A stretch of DNA of 7,584 bases. Origin: Streptomyces lilacinus. Its GTDB lineage: Bacteria; Actinomycetota; Actinomycetes; Streptomycetales; Streptomycetaceae. Within the stretch, counting starts at the first letter, position 1; each line of letters starts with the position of its first letter. The notes below the pieces were generated by a model, which saw only the letters and a list, made by a program, of their open reading frames with translations, had not been told where the DNA came from and did not search any database. Of the stretch, positions 1-7,566 are shown one piece after another. The position numbers and the translations under genes were made by a program. Where the stretch lies: positions 1-7,584 of the forward strand of contig KL569473.1 in NCBI GenBank assembly GCA_000715685.1, given 5' to 3'.

Positions 1-107
1 GTCCCCCGGCTCGCCGGGCGGGGCGCCCGGGCGGGCCGGGCGCGCGCGGCGGAGCCGCGCAGGGCCGTCCACGCGCCGGGCGCCGTCACGATGTCGTCCG
101 CGTGCAT
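1..107 (-). CDS. ftsW: FtsW, probable N-terminal start (partial, cut by window edge)
   Basis: Probable first 35 codons of the SEDS-family septal peptidoglycan polymerase FtsW, which works with FtsI. The frame is open from an ATG at 107 to the window edge and begins MHADDIVTAPGAWTALRGS, followed by an Ala/Arg/Pro-rich stretch. No membrane segment is reached, so no family domain is visible. The call rests on position (ftsW follows murD in actinobacterial dcw clusters), on a good Shine-Dalgarno (GAAGGGGA) about 9 nt upstream, and on the basic, low-complexity cytoplasmic tail I expect before the first helix of actinobacterial FtsW. An in-frame GTG at 89 lacks a ribosome binding site. The GC content is extreme (about 92% over bases 1-80). 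The start could be wrong, or the frame could be another small protein, but a gene start here is likely. Confidence 0.6.
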   Translation of the reverse strand, partial: MHADDIVTAPGAWTALRGSAARARPARAPRPASRG

Positions 108-116
108 CCCGGGTTT

Positions 117-123
117 CCCCTTC
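117..123 (-). promoter_or_regulatory. Ribosome binding site of the probable ftsW
   Basis: The minus strand reads GAAGGGGA just upstream of the ATG at 107, with about 9 nt between the purine run and the start. It is the only clear Shine-Dalgarno in the murD-ftsW gap, and it decides the ATG at 107 over the downstream in-frame GTG at 89. Confidence 0.55.
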
Positions 124-147
124 GCTGGTCTCCCGCGCCGCCGGGGC

Positions 148-170
148 CGGACCGGCGGACCCGCCGTCCG
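148..170 (-). other. Predicted stem-loop in the murD-ftsW intergenic gap
   Basis: An imperfect inverted repeat lies 20 bp beyond the murD stop. Bases 148-152 pair with 166-170, base 153 is bulged, and 154-157 pair with 162-165, leaving a 4-nt loop. Nearly all pairs are G-C, so the RNA hairpin should be stable. No T-run follows it on the transcribed strand, so it does not look like a classical intrinsic terminator. It could affect RNA processing, pausing or ftsW initiation, or be a chance product of very high GC. The rest of the 82-bp gap (108-189) shows only the ftsW ribosome binding site; I see no convincing promoter. Confidence 0.35.
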
Positions 171-189
171 CGCCGCGGGGACCGGGCGG

Positions 190-1644
190 CTACTCCCGCT
201 CGCCGCGGCCGGCGGCCAGGGCCCGTACCGCCTCGGCGAAGGCCTCGCCGCGCTTGGTGTAGTTGGTGAACATGTCCATCGACGCGCATGCCGGGGCCAT
301 GAGGACGGTGTCCCCCGGACCGGCGAGCCGCGCCGCCTCGGCGACCGCCGCGGCCATCGCCCCAGTGTCGGTCCGGTCGAGGTCCACCACCGGGACATCC
401 GGGGCGTGTCGCGCCAGGGCTTCCCTGATCAGCGCCCGGTCGGCCCCGATGAGGACGACGCCGCGCAGCCGCTTCGCGGAGGCGGCGACCAGCTCGTCGA
501 AGGTCGCGCCCTTGGCGAGGCCGCCCGCGATCCACACGATCGACTCGTAGGCCGCCAGCGAGGCCTGGGCGGCGTGGGGGTTGGTGGCCTTGGAGTCGTC
601 CACGTACGCGACGCCGTCGACCTCGGCGACGTGGGCGATGCGGTGGGCGTCCGGCCGGAAGGCCCGCAGGCCGTCCCGCACGGCCGCGGCCGGCACGCCG
701 AAGGCGCGGGCCAGGGCGGCGGCGGCCAGGGCGTTGGCGATGTTGTGCGGGGCCGCGGGGCCGGCGGAGGGCGCGATGTCGGAGACCTCGGCCAGCTCCT
801 GGGCCTGCTGCTGCCGGTTCTCCACGAAGGCGCGGTCGACGAGGAGGCCCTCGACGACGCCCAGCATGGAGGGGCCGGGCGCGCCGAGGGTGAAGCCGAT
901 GGCGCGGCAGCCCTCCTCGACGTCGGCCTCGCGGACCAGGTGCTCGGTGCGGGGGTCCTCGACGTTGTAGACGCAGGCGACGGTGTTGCCTTCGTAGATC
1001 CGGCCCTTGTCGGCGGCGTAGGCGCGCATCGAGCCGTGCCAGTCGAGGTGGTCGGGCGCGACGTTGAGGACGGCCGCGGAGTGGGCGCGCAGCGAGGGCG
1101 CCCAGTGCAGCTGGTAGCTGGAGAGCTCGACGGCGAGCACGTCGTAGGGCTGGTCGCCGAGGACCACGTCGATGATCGGCGTGCCGATGTTGCCGACGGC
1201 GGCCGTGCGCAGCCCGGCGGCCTCCAGGATGGAGGCGAGCATCTGGACGGTGGTGGTCTTGCCGTTGGTGCCCGTGATCGCCAGCCAGGGGGCGGCGTCG
1301 GGGCCGCGCAGCTGCCAGGCGATCTCCACGTCGCCCACGACCTCCACGCCCGCCTCGGCGGCGGCCGCGAAGAGCGGGCTCTCCGGCTTCCAGCCGGGCG
1401 AGGTGACGACGAGGTCGGTGCCCTCGGGCAGGGTGTCCGCGTCACCGAGGCGGACGGCGATGCCGTCGGCCTCGAGGCCGGCCGCGCGCTCGCGCAGTGC
1501 CTGGCTGTCGCCGCCGTCGACGACGGTGACGCGGGCGCCGAGGCCGGCCAGGGCGCGGGCGGCGCTGACGCCGCTCACGCCGAGGCCGGCGACGGTGATG
1601 TGCTTGCCTGCGTAGCTCACGGGGCTCACTTGATGGCCAACCAT
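190..1644 (-). CDS. murD: UDP-N-acetylmuramoyl-L-alanine--D-glutamate ligase (MurD)
   Basis: Cytoplasmic ATP-dependent ligase that adds D-glutamate to UDP-MurNAc-L-Ala, the second peptide-stem step. The 484-residue product has the three Mur-ligase domains. The N-terminal Rossmann-like UDP-binding domain carries GLGVSG at 21-25. The ATPase domain has the P-loop GTNGKTTT at 125-132, ELSSYQL at 173-179, DH at 198-199 and the likely carbamylated lysine K213 in YAADKGRIY. The C-terminal ligand domain has HR at 334-335, DDSKATNP at 349-356 and ACASMDMF at 452-459. Length is slightly above the roughly 440 residues of the E. coli enzyme. The start is uncertain. The ATG at 1644 overlaps the mraY end by 19 bp; a GTG at 1629 would give a 4-bp GTGA overlap, and another GTG lies at 1620. 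All three retain the whole Rossmann fold. An in-frame extension to 1728 lies inside mraY and does not resemble MurD. Translation is probably coupled to mraY. Confidence 0.96.
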   Translation of the reverse strand: MVGHQVSPVSYAGKHITVAGLGVSGVSAARALAGLGARVTVVDGGDSQALRERAAGLEADGIAVRLGDADTLPEGTDLVVTSPGWKPESPLFAAAAEAGVEVVGDVEIAWQLRGPDAAPWLAITGTNGKTTTVQMLASILEAAGLRTAAVGNIGTPIIDVVLGDQPYDVLAVELSSYQLHWAPSLRAHSAAVLNVAPDHLDWHGSMRAYAADKGRIYEGNTVACVYNVEDPRTEHLVREADVEEGCRAIGFTLGAPGPSMLGVVEGLLVDRAFVENRQQQAQELAEVSDIAPSAGPAAPHNIANALAAAALARAFGVPAAAVRDGLRAFRPDAHRIAHVAEVDGVAYVDDSKATNPHAAQASLAAYESIVWIAGGLAKGATFDELVAASAKRLRGVVLIGADRALIREALARHAPDVPVVDLDRTDTGAMAAAVAEAARLAGPGDTVLMAPACASMDMFTNYTKRGEAFAEAVRALAAGRGERE

Positions 1645-2690
1645 CCGGCGTAGAAGATTCCGAGGCCGACGGCCACGCACAGGCCCTGGATGATCCAGAA
1701 GCGGACCACCACAAGGACCTCGCTCCACCCCTTGAGCTCGAAGTGGTGCTGCAGCGGGGCCATACGGAAGACGCGCTTCCCGGTGAGGCGGAAGGAGCCG
1801 ACCTGGATCACCACGGACATGGTGATGAGGACGAACAGACCGCCGAGGAGGGCGAGCAGCAGCTCGGTGCGCGAGCAGATGGCGAGGCCCGCGAGGGCGC
1901 CGCCGAGGGCGAGCGAGCCGGTGTCACCCATGAAGATCTTGGCGGGCGAGGTGTTCCACCACAGGAAGCCGAAGCAGGAGCCCATCAGCGCCGAGGCGAC
2001 GACCGCGAGGTCGAGCGGGTCGCGCACCTCGTAGCAGGAGGCGCCGGCGGTCAGCTGGTTGGCGCAGGACTGGCCGTGCTGCCAGGTGCCGATGAAGACG
2101 TAGGCGCCGAAGACCATCACGGAGGCGCCGGTGGCCAGGCCGTCGAGGCCGTCGGTGAGGTTCACGCCGTTCGACATCGCAAGGATCATGAACAGCGCCC
2201 ACACGACGAAGATCACCGGGCCGACGGACCAGCCGAAGTCCTGGGTGAAGGACAGCCGCGTGGAGGCCGGGGTCTGGCCCCGGGTGTCGGCGAACTGCAG
2301 CGCGAGCACGGCGAAGGCGATGCCGACGATCAGCTGGCCGGCCATCTTCGCCTTGGCCCGCAGGCCCAGGCTCCGCTGCTTGACGATCTTGATGTAGTCG
2401 TCGAGGAAGCCGACCAGGCCCATGCCGGCCGTCAGGAACAGCACCAGCAGGCCCGAGGTCGTCGGCTCCTTGCTGGTGATCACCTTCGTCACGGCGTACG
2501 CGATGAGCGTCGCCAGGATGAAGGCGATGCCGCCCATGGTGGGCGTGCCCTTCTTGCCGGCGTGGCCGCGGGGGCCGTCGTCACGGATGAACTGGCCGTA
2601 GCCCTTGCGGGCGAGGAACTTGATCAGCAGCGGGGTGCCGATGAGGGTCAGGAACAGACCGATGACACCCGCGAAGAGGATCTGGTTCAT
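1626..2690 (-). CDS. mraY: Phospho-N-acetylmuramoyl-pentapeptide-transferase (MraY)
   Basis: Integral membrane enzyme that transfers phospho-MurNAc-pentapeptide from UDP to undecaprenyl phosphate, forming lipid I and UMP on the inner face of the membrane. The 354-residue length is typical, with about ten hydrophobic segments. Family motifs appear in order: [18 protein letters not shown] at 37-54, the catalytic-site DDY at 97-99, [13 protein letters not shown] at 174-186, [15 protein letters not shown] at 246-260 (D256 matches the third conserved active-site Asp), and PLQHHFE at 312-318, the basic cytoplasmic loop. The ATG at 2690 shares its A with the murF stop (TGATG), so translation is likely coupled; a GTGAGG sequence inside the murF 3' end is a possible ribosome binding site. 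A segment at about 202-225 with two cysteines, joining two membrane helices, probably lies outside the membrane. MraY is the target of tunicamycin- and muraymycin-type nucleoside antibiotics, which streptomycetes make, but no resistance feature can be read here. Confidence 0.98.
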   Translation of the reverse strand: MNQILFAGVIGLFLTLIGTPLLIKFLARKGYGQFIRDDGPRGHAGKKGTPTMGGIAFILATLIAYAVTKVITSKEPTTSGLLVLFLTAGMGLVGFLDDYIKIVKQRSLGLRAKAKMAGQLIVGIAFAVLALQFADTRGQTPASTRLSFTQDFGWSVGPVIFVVWALFMILAMSNGVNLTDGLDGLATGASVMVFGAYVFIGTWQHGQSCANQLTAGASCYEVRDPLDLAVVASALMGSCFGFLWWNTSPAKIFMGDTGSLALGGALAGLAICSRTELLLALLGGLFVLITMSVVIQVGSFRLTGKRVFRMAPLQHHFELKGWSEVLVVVRFWIIQGLCVAVGLGIFYAGWLAIK

Positions 2691-4111
2691 CAGCCGGCGA
2701 CCTCACCGTCGACCGCGAGCAGCGCTGCGGCCACCCGCTCCAGCCCCACCGACCTGGACGCCTTCACCAGTACGACGTCTCCCGGGCGCAGCTCGCTGCG
2801 CAACAGGTCGACCGCCGCCTGCGCGTCGGACACGTGCACCGACTCCTCACCCCACGAACCCTCGTTATAGGCGCCCATCCGCAGCCAGGCCGCTTCCCTG
2901 CCCCCGACTGCCACGAGCTTGCTGACGTTGAGTCGGACGGCGAGCCGTCCGACCGCGTCGTGCTCGGCGAGTGACTCCCCGCCCAGCTCGGCCATCTGAC
3001 CGAGTACTGCCCACGTACGCCCGCCCCCAGCCCGGGCGGCTTCGCCCATCGCGGCCAGCGCGCGCAGCGCTGCCCGCATGGATTCGGGGTTGGCGTTGTA
3101 GGCGTCGTTGACGATCGTCACGCCGTCCGCGCGCTCGGTGACCTCCATCCGCCAACGGGAGAGCTGGCCGGCCCCGGAGAGCGCGGAGGCGATCTCGGAG
3201 ACGGGCATGCCCAGCTCATGGGCGACGGCGGCGGCGGCGAGCGCGTTCGACACGTGGTGCTCACCGTACAACCGCATGGTCACGTCGCCGCACCCGGTGG
3301 GTGTGTGAAGCGTGAAGGAGGGCCGGCCCAGGGCGTCCAGGCGGACGTCCTCGGCGCGCACGTCCGCGTCGGACGCCTCGCCGAAGAGCACCGTACGGGC
3401 CTTGGTGCGGCCGCTCATGGCGCGCACCAGGGGGTCGTCGGCGTTGAGGACGGCGACGCCGCCCTCGGCCGCGGCGGGCAGCGCCTCGACCAGCTCGCCC
3501 TTGGCCTTCGCGATCTGCTCGCGGCCGCCGAACTCGCCGACGTGGGCGGTGCCGACGTTGAGGACGACGCCGACGCGCGGCGGGGTCAGCTCGGCGAGGT
3601 AGCGGATGTGGCCGACGCCGCGGGCGCCCATCTCCAGGACCAGGTGACGGGTGTCCTCGTCGGCGCGCAGCGCGGTCAGGGGCAGCCCGATCTCGTTGTT
3701 GAGGGAGCCGGGCGTCCAGACGGTCGGTCCGAGGCCCTGCAGCAGCTGGGCGACCAGGTCCTTGGTGCTGGTCTTGCCGGCGGAGCCGGTCAGGCCCACG
3801 ACGGTGGTGCCGAGCCGCTCCACGACGGCGCGCGCGAGCGCGCCGAGGGCGGCGACGACGTCGTCCACCACGATCGCGGGGACGCCGACGGGCCGGGAGG
3901 CCAGCACGGCCACGGCGCCGGCGGCCACGGCGCGCTCGGCGAAGTCGTGGCCGTCGACGTGCTCCCCGGCGAAGGCGGCGAAGAGGCTGCCGGGCCGCAC
4001 CTCACGGGAGTCGATCACGACCGGGCCGGTGGCGAGGAGCCCCGGGTCCGGTATGTCGTGCTGCTGCCCGCCCACGACGGCGGCGATCTCGGCGAGGGAC
4101 AGTGCGATCAC
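2690..4111 (-). CDS. murF: UDP-N-acetylmuramoyl-tripeptide--D-alanyl-D-alanine ligase (MurF)
   Basis: Cytoplasmic ATP-dependent ligase that adds D-Ala-D-Ala to the UDP-MurNAc-tripeptide, completing the pentapeptide used by MraY. The 473-residue length is normal. The N-terminal substrate domain has [25 protein letters not shown] at 33-57. The ATPase domain has the P-loop GSAGKTSTK at 109-117, NNEIGLP at 139-144, [10 protein letters not shown] at 160-169 and [11 protein letters not shown] at 185-195. The C-terminal domain has [10 protein letters not shown] at 336-345 and [10 protein letters not shown] at 449-458. The start is a GTG at 4111, chosen for a near-perfect Shine-Dalgarno (GGAGGTGA) ending 6 nt upstream. 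The gene lies 65 bp after murE, and its stop overlaps the mraY ATG. Codon use changes within the gene: by hand count 20 of the last 146 codons end in A or T, against 1 of 80 codons at 3361-3600. All motifs remain intact across the change. Confidence 0.97.
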   Translation of the reverse strand: MIALSLAEIAAVVGGQQHDIPDPGLLATGPVVIDSREVRPGSLFAAFAGEHVDGHDFAERAVAAGAVAVLASRPVGVPAIVVDDVVAALGALARAVVERLGTTVVGLTGSAGKTSTKDLVAQLLQGLGPTVWTPGSLNNEIGLPLTALRADEDTRHLVLEMGARGVGHIRYLAELTPPRVGVVLNVGTAHVGEFGGREQIAKAKGELVEALPAAAEGGVAVLNADDPLVRAMSGRTKARTVLFGEASDADVRAEDVRLDALGRPSFTLHTPTGCGDVTMRLYGEHHVSNALAAAAVAHELGMPVSEIASALSGAGQLSRWRMEVTERADGVTIVNDAYNANPESMRAALRALAAMGEAARAGGGRTWAVLGQMAELGGESLAEHDAVGRLAVRLNVSKLVAVGGREAAWLRMGAYNEGSWGEESVHVSDAQAAVDLLRSELRPGDVVLVKASRSVGLERVAAALLAVDGEVAG

Positions 4112-4117
4112 CGGGGG

Positions 4118-4125
4118 TCACCTCC
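4118..4125 (-). promoter_or_regulatory. Strong ribosome binding site of murF
   Basis: The minus strand reads GGAGGTGA here, complementary over 8 nt to the usual 16S rRNA 3' end, and it stops 6 nt before the GTG at 4111. It is the strongest Shine-Dalgarno I see in the window and fixes the murF start. Its TGA (4120-4118) is also the in-frame stop of a 20-codon ORF that begins at the murE stop, so translation of that ORF would end on this site. Confidence 0.8.
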
Positions 4126-4180
4126 AGTCGCGGGGAAGAGCTGCCGGGGGGAGGGTTGTGCGCGCATGGCGGTTGGTCAT
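4118..4180 (-). CDS. Possible 20-codon ORF bridging murE and murF
   Basis: An ATG at 4180 overlaps the murE stop as ATGA and opens a short frame encoding MTNRHARTTLPPAALPRDWR. It ends at the TGA embedded in the murF Shine-Dalgarno and is in the same frame as murF. The product is basic and proline-rich and matches no family I know. It has no clear ribosome binding site of its own, so any translation would need reinitiation by ribosomes finishing murE. It could pass ribosomes to murF, be the remnant of a longer murF N-terminus, or be chance. The sequence alone gives no evidence that it is expressed. Confidence 0.2.
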   Translation of the reverse strand: MTNRHARTTLPPAALPRDWR

Positions 4181-5874
4181 CCCTGGTCGTTCCGGTGCTT
4201 GGTCGACGAACGCGGTCGCTCTGCTTCGATGGCCTCGCGCAGTACCTGACGGTCGTCGAAGGGGCGTACCACTCCGGCGATGTCCTGGCCCTGTTCGTGG
4301 CCCTTGCCCAGGACCAGGACGGTGTCGCCGGGTTCGGCGCGGGCGACGGCGGCGGCGATGGCGGCGGCCCGGTCCTCGAGCACGAGGACGGTGCCGCGCT
4401 CGGCGGCGGGCACCTCGGCGGCGCCCGTGAGCATGGTGGCGAGGATCGCGAGGGGATCCTCGGAGCGGGGGTTGTCGGAGGTCAGGACGGCGGTGTCGGC
4501 GAGCCGGGCCAGGGCGGCGCCCATGGGGGCGCGCTTGGTGGTGTCGCGGTCGCCGCCGCAGCCGAGGACGGCGTGGACGCGACCGGTGCCGACCTTGCGC
4601 AGAGCGCGGAGAACCGATTCGACTGCGTCCGTCTTGTGGGCGTAGTCGACGACGGCGAGGTAGGGCTGGCCCGCGTCGACGCGCTCCAGTCGGCCGGGGA
4701 CGCCGGGGACGGCCGCGACGCCGTCGGCGGCGGTCCGCGGGTCCGCGCCGGCGGCGACGAGGGCGACGATCGCGGCGAGCGCGTTGGCGACGTTGAACGG
4801 GCCGGCCAGCGGCGCCCTGGCCGGGACGGAGACGCCGTCGGGGCCGAGCACGGTGAAGGTGGAGTCGAACGCGCCGATCTTCACGTCGACGGCCCGCCAG
4901 TCGGCGTCCTCGCGGCCCTCGGCGGAGAAGGTGACGACCGGGACCTCGGATTCGCCCTCGGCGAGGCGGCGCCCGTACGCGTCGTCGAGGTTCACCACGC
5001 CGAGGCGGCTGCGCTCCTTGGTGAAGAGCTCGGCCTTGGCCGCGAAGTAGTCCTCCATGCCGGAGTGGAACTCCATGTGCTCCGGGCTGAGGTTGTTGAA
5101 GACGGCGACGTCGAAGACGCAGCCGTCGACGCGGCCGAGGCGCAGCGCGTGGCTGGAGACCTCCATGGCGACCGAGCGGACGCCGCGCTCGCGCATGACG
5201 GCGAAGAGCGCCTGCAGGTCCGTGGCCTCGGGGGTGGTGCGCTCCGACTTGATCCGCTCGTCGCCGATGCGGGACTCGACCGTGCCGATCAGACCGGTGG
5301 GGCCGCCGAGCGCGCGCAGGCCGCCCTCGACGAGGTAGGCGGTGGTGGTCTTGCCGGAGGTGCCGGTGATGCCGATCTGCAGCAGGTGCTCGCCGGGCGC
5401 GCCGTAGATCGTGGCGGCCAGGGCGCCCATGCGGCCGCGCGGGTCGTCGACGGCGAGGACGGGCAGGCCCGTGGCGGCGGCGCGCTCGGCGCCCGCCGGG
5501 TCGGTCAGCACGGCGACGGCGCCGAGGCCGGCGGCCTGGGCGGCGAAGTCGGCGCCGTGGAAGCGGGCACCCGGCAGGGCCGCGTAGACGTCGCCCGGGC
5601 GGACCGCGCGCGAGTCGTGGGTGATGCCCGTGACGGCGGCCTCGGCGGCGCCCTGTACGGGAATGCCCAGCTGACCGGCCAGCTCCGCGAGGGGCACGGG
5701 GCTCACCCGGGTGGGCCGGGGCGCTCCGGGGTACGCGGCGGGGGCGTCCTGGGGGGTGGTGTGGGACTGATCAGCGTGGGGCACGGCGGTGAGCGTACCG
5801 GGCGTACCCGCCTCGCGGCGAAGCGAGGGGCGCTCCGGGCCGCGGTTCCCGGGATCGGGAGTGATCGTCGTCAC
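4177..5874 (-). CDS. murE: UDP-N-acetylmuramoyl-L-alanyl-D-glutamate--diaminopimelate ligase (MurE)
   Basis: Cytoplasmic ATP-dependent ligase that adds the third stem residue to UDP-MurNAc-L-Ala-D-Glu. The 565-residue product contains THDSRAVRPGDVYAALPG at 85-102, the P-loop GTSGKTTT at 171-178, TTPEATDLQ at 213-221, EVSSHAL at 238-244, EHMEFH at 265-270, the probable carbamylated lysine K280 in DYFAAKAELF, DYAHK at 410-414, GCGGDRD at 438-444 and DNPRSEDP at 467-474. The DNPR motif marks diaminopimelate-adding enzymes, as against lysine-adding ones; LL- and meso-DAP cannot be told apart here, though Streptomyces walls contain LL-DAP. The protein is longer than the roughly 500-residue norm because about 58 residues rich in Pro, Thr and Ala precede the fold. 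The GTG at 5874 lies 12 bp after ftsI with only a weak AGGG 6 nt upstream. A GTG at 5784 (residue 31) is the main alternative and also lacks a clear ribosome binding site. Confidence 0.96.
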   Translation of the reverse strand: MTTITPDPGNRGPERPSLRREAGTPGTLTAVPHADQSHTTPQDAPAAYPGAPRPTRVSPVPLAELAGQLGIPVQGAAEAAVTGITHDSRAVRPGDVYAALPGARFHGADFAAQAAGLGAVAVLTDPAGAERAAATGLPVLAVDDPRGRMGALAATIYGAPGEHLLQIGITGTSGKTTTAYLVEGGLRALGGPTGLIGTVESRIGDERIKSERTTPEATDLQALFAVMRERGVRSVAMEVSSHALRLGRVDGCVFDVAVFNNLSPEHMEFHSGMEDYFAAKAELFTKERSRLGVVNLDDAYGRRLAEGESEVPVVTFSAEGREDADWRAVDVKIGAFDSTFTVLGPDGVSVPARAPLAGPFNVANALAAIVALVAAGADPRTAADGVAAVPGVPGRLERVDAGQPYLAVVDYAHKTDAVESVLRALRKVGTGRVHAVLGCGGDRDTTKRAPMGAALARLADTAVLTSDNPRSEDPLAILATMLTGAAEVPAAERGTVLVLEDRAAAIAAAVARAEPGDTVLVLGKGHEQGQDIAGVVRPFDDRQVLREAIEAERPRSSTKHRNDQG

Positions 5875-5886
5875 GGCCGGCCCTGC

Positions 5887-7566
5887 TCACTGGCCGTCGT
5901 AGGTCACCGGCAGCCGGGGCGGCTGCGAGCCCGACGGGGGCACCTGGAGGGTCTTCAGCGCGAACTCCATGACCTGTTTGAAGACCGGGCCGCAGATCTG
6001 CCCGCCGAAGTAGCTGCCCTTGGTGGGGTTCTGGATGGCGCAGTAGACGGTCAGGCGGGGCTGGTCGGCGGGGGCGAAGCCGGCGAAGGAGGCGGTGTAG
6101 CCGTGGTAGCGGCCGGTGGTGGGGTCCACCCGGTTGGACGTGCCGGTCTTGCCGGCGACGCGGTAGCCGGGGATCTTCGCCTTGGTGCCGGTGCCCTCCT
6201 GGTCGTCGACGACGGACTCCAGCATCTCGGTGAGCTGCCGGGCCGTCCGCTCGCTCACCACGCGGGTGCGCGGGGGCGCGGGCGCGGGGGTGAAGCGGCC
6301 GTCGGGGCCCTTGGTGCCGCGCACCAGGGAGGGCTGCACGCGCTCGCCGCCGGTGGCGATGGTGGAGTAGACGGACGCGGCCTGGACGGCGTTGAGGGAC
6401 AGGCCCTGGCCGAAGGGGATGGTGTAGGCCCGCGAGGACTTCCAGTCGCCGGGCTTGGCGAGCAGGCCGGGGGTCTCCCCGGGGAAGCCGAGGCCGGTGG
6501 GGCGGCCGATGCCGAACTTCCGCAGGTAGGTGTAGAGGGCCTCGTTGGCCTCCTCGCGGGTCTTTCCGAGCTGCTCGGCGGCGAGGATCGTGCCGATGTT
6601 GCTGGACTTGGCGAGGACGCCGTTGAGGGTCAGGTGCCAGGTGGGGTGGTCGACGTCGTCGGCGAAGGAGCGGTCGGCGCGCGGCAGCCGGTTGGGCACC
6701 TCCACGTGGGTGTCCGGCGTGGCGACGCCCTCCTCCAGCACCGCGGCCATCGTCATGACCTTGCTGACGCTGCCCGGCTCGTACGCGTCCTGCAGGGCGG
6801 CGTTGCCCATGGCGGCGCGGTCGGCGTGGGCGAGGTCGCCCGGGTCGTAGCCGGGGGCGTTGGCCATGGCGAGGACCTCGCCGGTGCGGGTGTCCTGGAC
6901 GACGACGTAGCCGCGGTCCGCGCCGGACTCGCGGACCTGCCGGGAGACGGCGTTCTGGGCGGCCCACTGGATGTCGCGGTCGATGGTCAGCTCGACGTCG
7001 GAGCCGGGCACGGCGGCCTGTTCCTTGAGGTCGCCGGTGGGCACCTGGCGGCCGCCGGACTGGGCGTAGACGCGCTTGCCGTTCTTGCCGGCGAGGACCT
7101 CGTCGAGCTGCGCCTCGAGGCCGCCGCCGCCCCGGCCGTCGCCGTTGACGAAGCCCAGCAGGCCGGCGGCGAGCTCGCCGTTGGGGTAGACGCGCTTGCT
7201 GTGGGACTCGCGGTTGACGCCGGCGAGGACGTTGGCGCCCTGCTTGCGCCTGGCCTTCTCGGCCTGCGCCTGCTTCAGCTGGACGATCTTCCGCCAGACC
7301 TGGGGGGTCTGGCGACGGGCGAGGACGACGTACTTGGACTTGGGGTTGGCGGTGAGCTTGGCCTCGAGGGCCTCGGGCTCGTCGCCGAGCACGGGGGCGA
7401 GCAGCTCGGCGGCCTGCCGGGCGGCGCCGTGGACCTTGATGCGGTCGGGGGTGAGCAGGTCGGGGGCGGCGGTGATGTCGTAGGCGTCGACGGTGGTGGC
7501 CAGGTCGACGCCGCCGCGGTCGGTGATGGCACCGCGCTCGGCGGCCAGCGTGACGGGGATGTAGCG
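5887..7566 (-). CDS. ftsI: Septal class B penicillin-binding protein FtsI (5' partial)
   Basis: Septum-specific transpeptidase that cross-links new peptidoglycan and pairs with FtsW. The 559 genomic codons begin RYIPVTLAAERGAITDRGG, the start of the class B dimerisation domain (RGAITDRGGVDLA, about 11-23). The N-terminal cytoplasmic tail and membrane anchor are missing, because the genome sequence ends at 7566. The transpeptidase domain is complete in this fragment numbering: SVSK at 266-269 (nucleophile Ser266, codon 6771-6769, within YEPGSVSK), SSN at 321-323 and KTGTSN at 473-478. The protein ends soon after with no PASTA repeats. A Lys/Arg/Gln-rich stretch at about 98-110 lies in the non-catalytic part. 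An ATG in the adapter adds a false MYKRQ to the N-terminus and is not a start. The next gene, murE, follows after 12 bp. Identity as FtsI and not another class B PBP rests on the murE neighbour and the dcw order. Confidence 0.95.
   Translation of the reverse strand, partial: RYIPVTLAAERGAITDRGGVDLATTVDAYDITAAPDLLTPDRIKVHGAARQAAELLAPVLGDEPEALEAKLTANPKSKYVVLARRQTPQVWRKIVQLKQAQAEKARRKQGANVLAGVNRESHSKRVYPNGELAAGLLGFVNGDGRGGGGLEAQLDEVLAGKNGKRVYAQSGGRQVPTGDLKEQAAVPGSDVELTIDRDIQWAAQNAVSRQVRESGADRGYVVVQDTRTGEVLAMANAPGYDPGDLAHADRAAMGNAALQDAYEPGSVSKVMTMAAVLEEGVATPDTHVEVPNRLPRADRSFADDVDHPTWHLTLNGVLAKSSNIGTILAAEQLGKTREEANEALYTYLRKFGIGRPTGLGFPGETPGLLAKPGDWKSSRAYTIPFGQGLSLNAVQAASVYSTIATGGERVQPSLVRGTKGPDGRFTPAPAPPRTRVVSERTARQLTEMLESVVDDQEGTGTKAKIPGYRVAGKTGTSNRVDPTTGRYHGYTASFAGFAPADQPRLTVYCAIQNPTKGSYFGGQICGPVFKQVMEFALKTLQVPPSGSQPPRLPVTYDGQ

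Noticed and set aside
91..1653. 520-codon open frame on the plus strand opposite murD
   Set aside because: It is antisense to the fully motif-supported murD, low in complexity (Gly, Arg, Val, Asp rich) and has no recognisable domain. Long antisense frames are expected in high-GC genomes with strong third-position bias.
1645..1728. 28-residue N-terminal extension of murD into mraY
   Set aside because: The extension codes for Arg/Pro/Gly-rich sequence unlike MurD N-termini and lies inside conserved mraY coding sequence. The MurD fold begins near [14 protein letters not shown].
1743..2870. 375-codon plus-strand open frame opposite mraY and the murF 3' end
   Set aside because: It is a shadow of two genuine genes, made of repetitive Glu/Gly/Ala/Arg/His sequence with no fold signature or ribosome binding site.
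3218..4430. Plus-strand open frames opposite murF and the murE end
   Set aside because: They have biased, low-complexity composition opposite the conserved Mur-ligase motifs, and no homology that I recognise.
5771..6967. 398-codon minus-strand frame overlapping ftsI and the murE start
   Set aside because: It is an out-of-frame reading of the ftsI transpeptidase domain, dominated by Arg, Pro and Gly. The ftsI frame holds the SVSK, SSN and KTG motifs.
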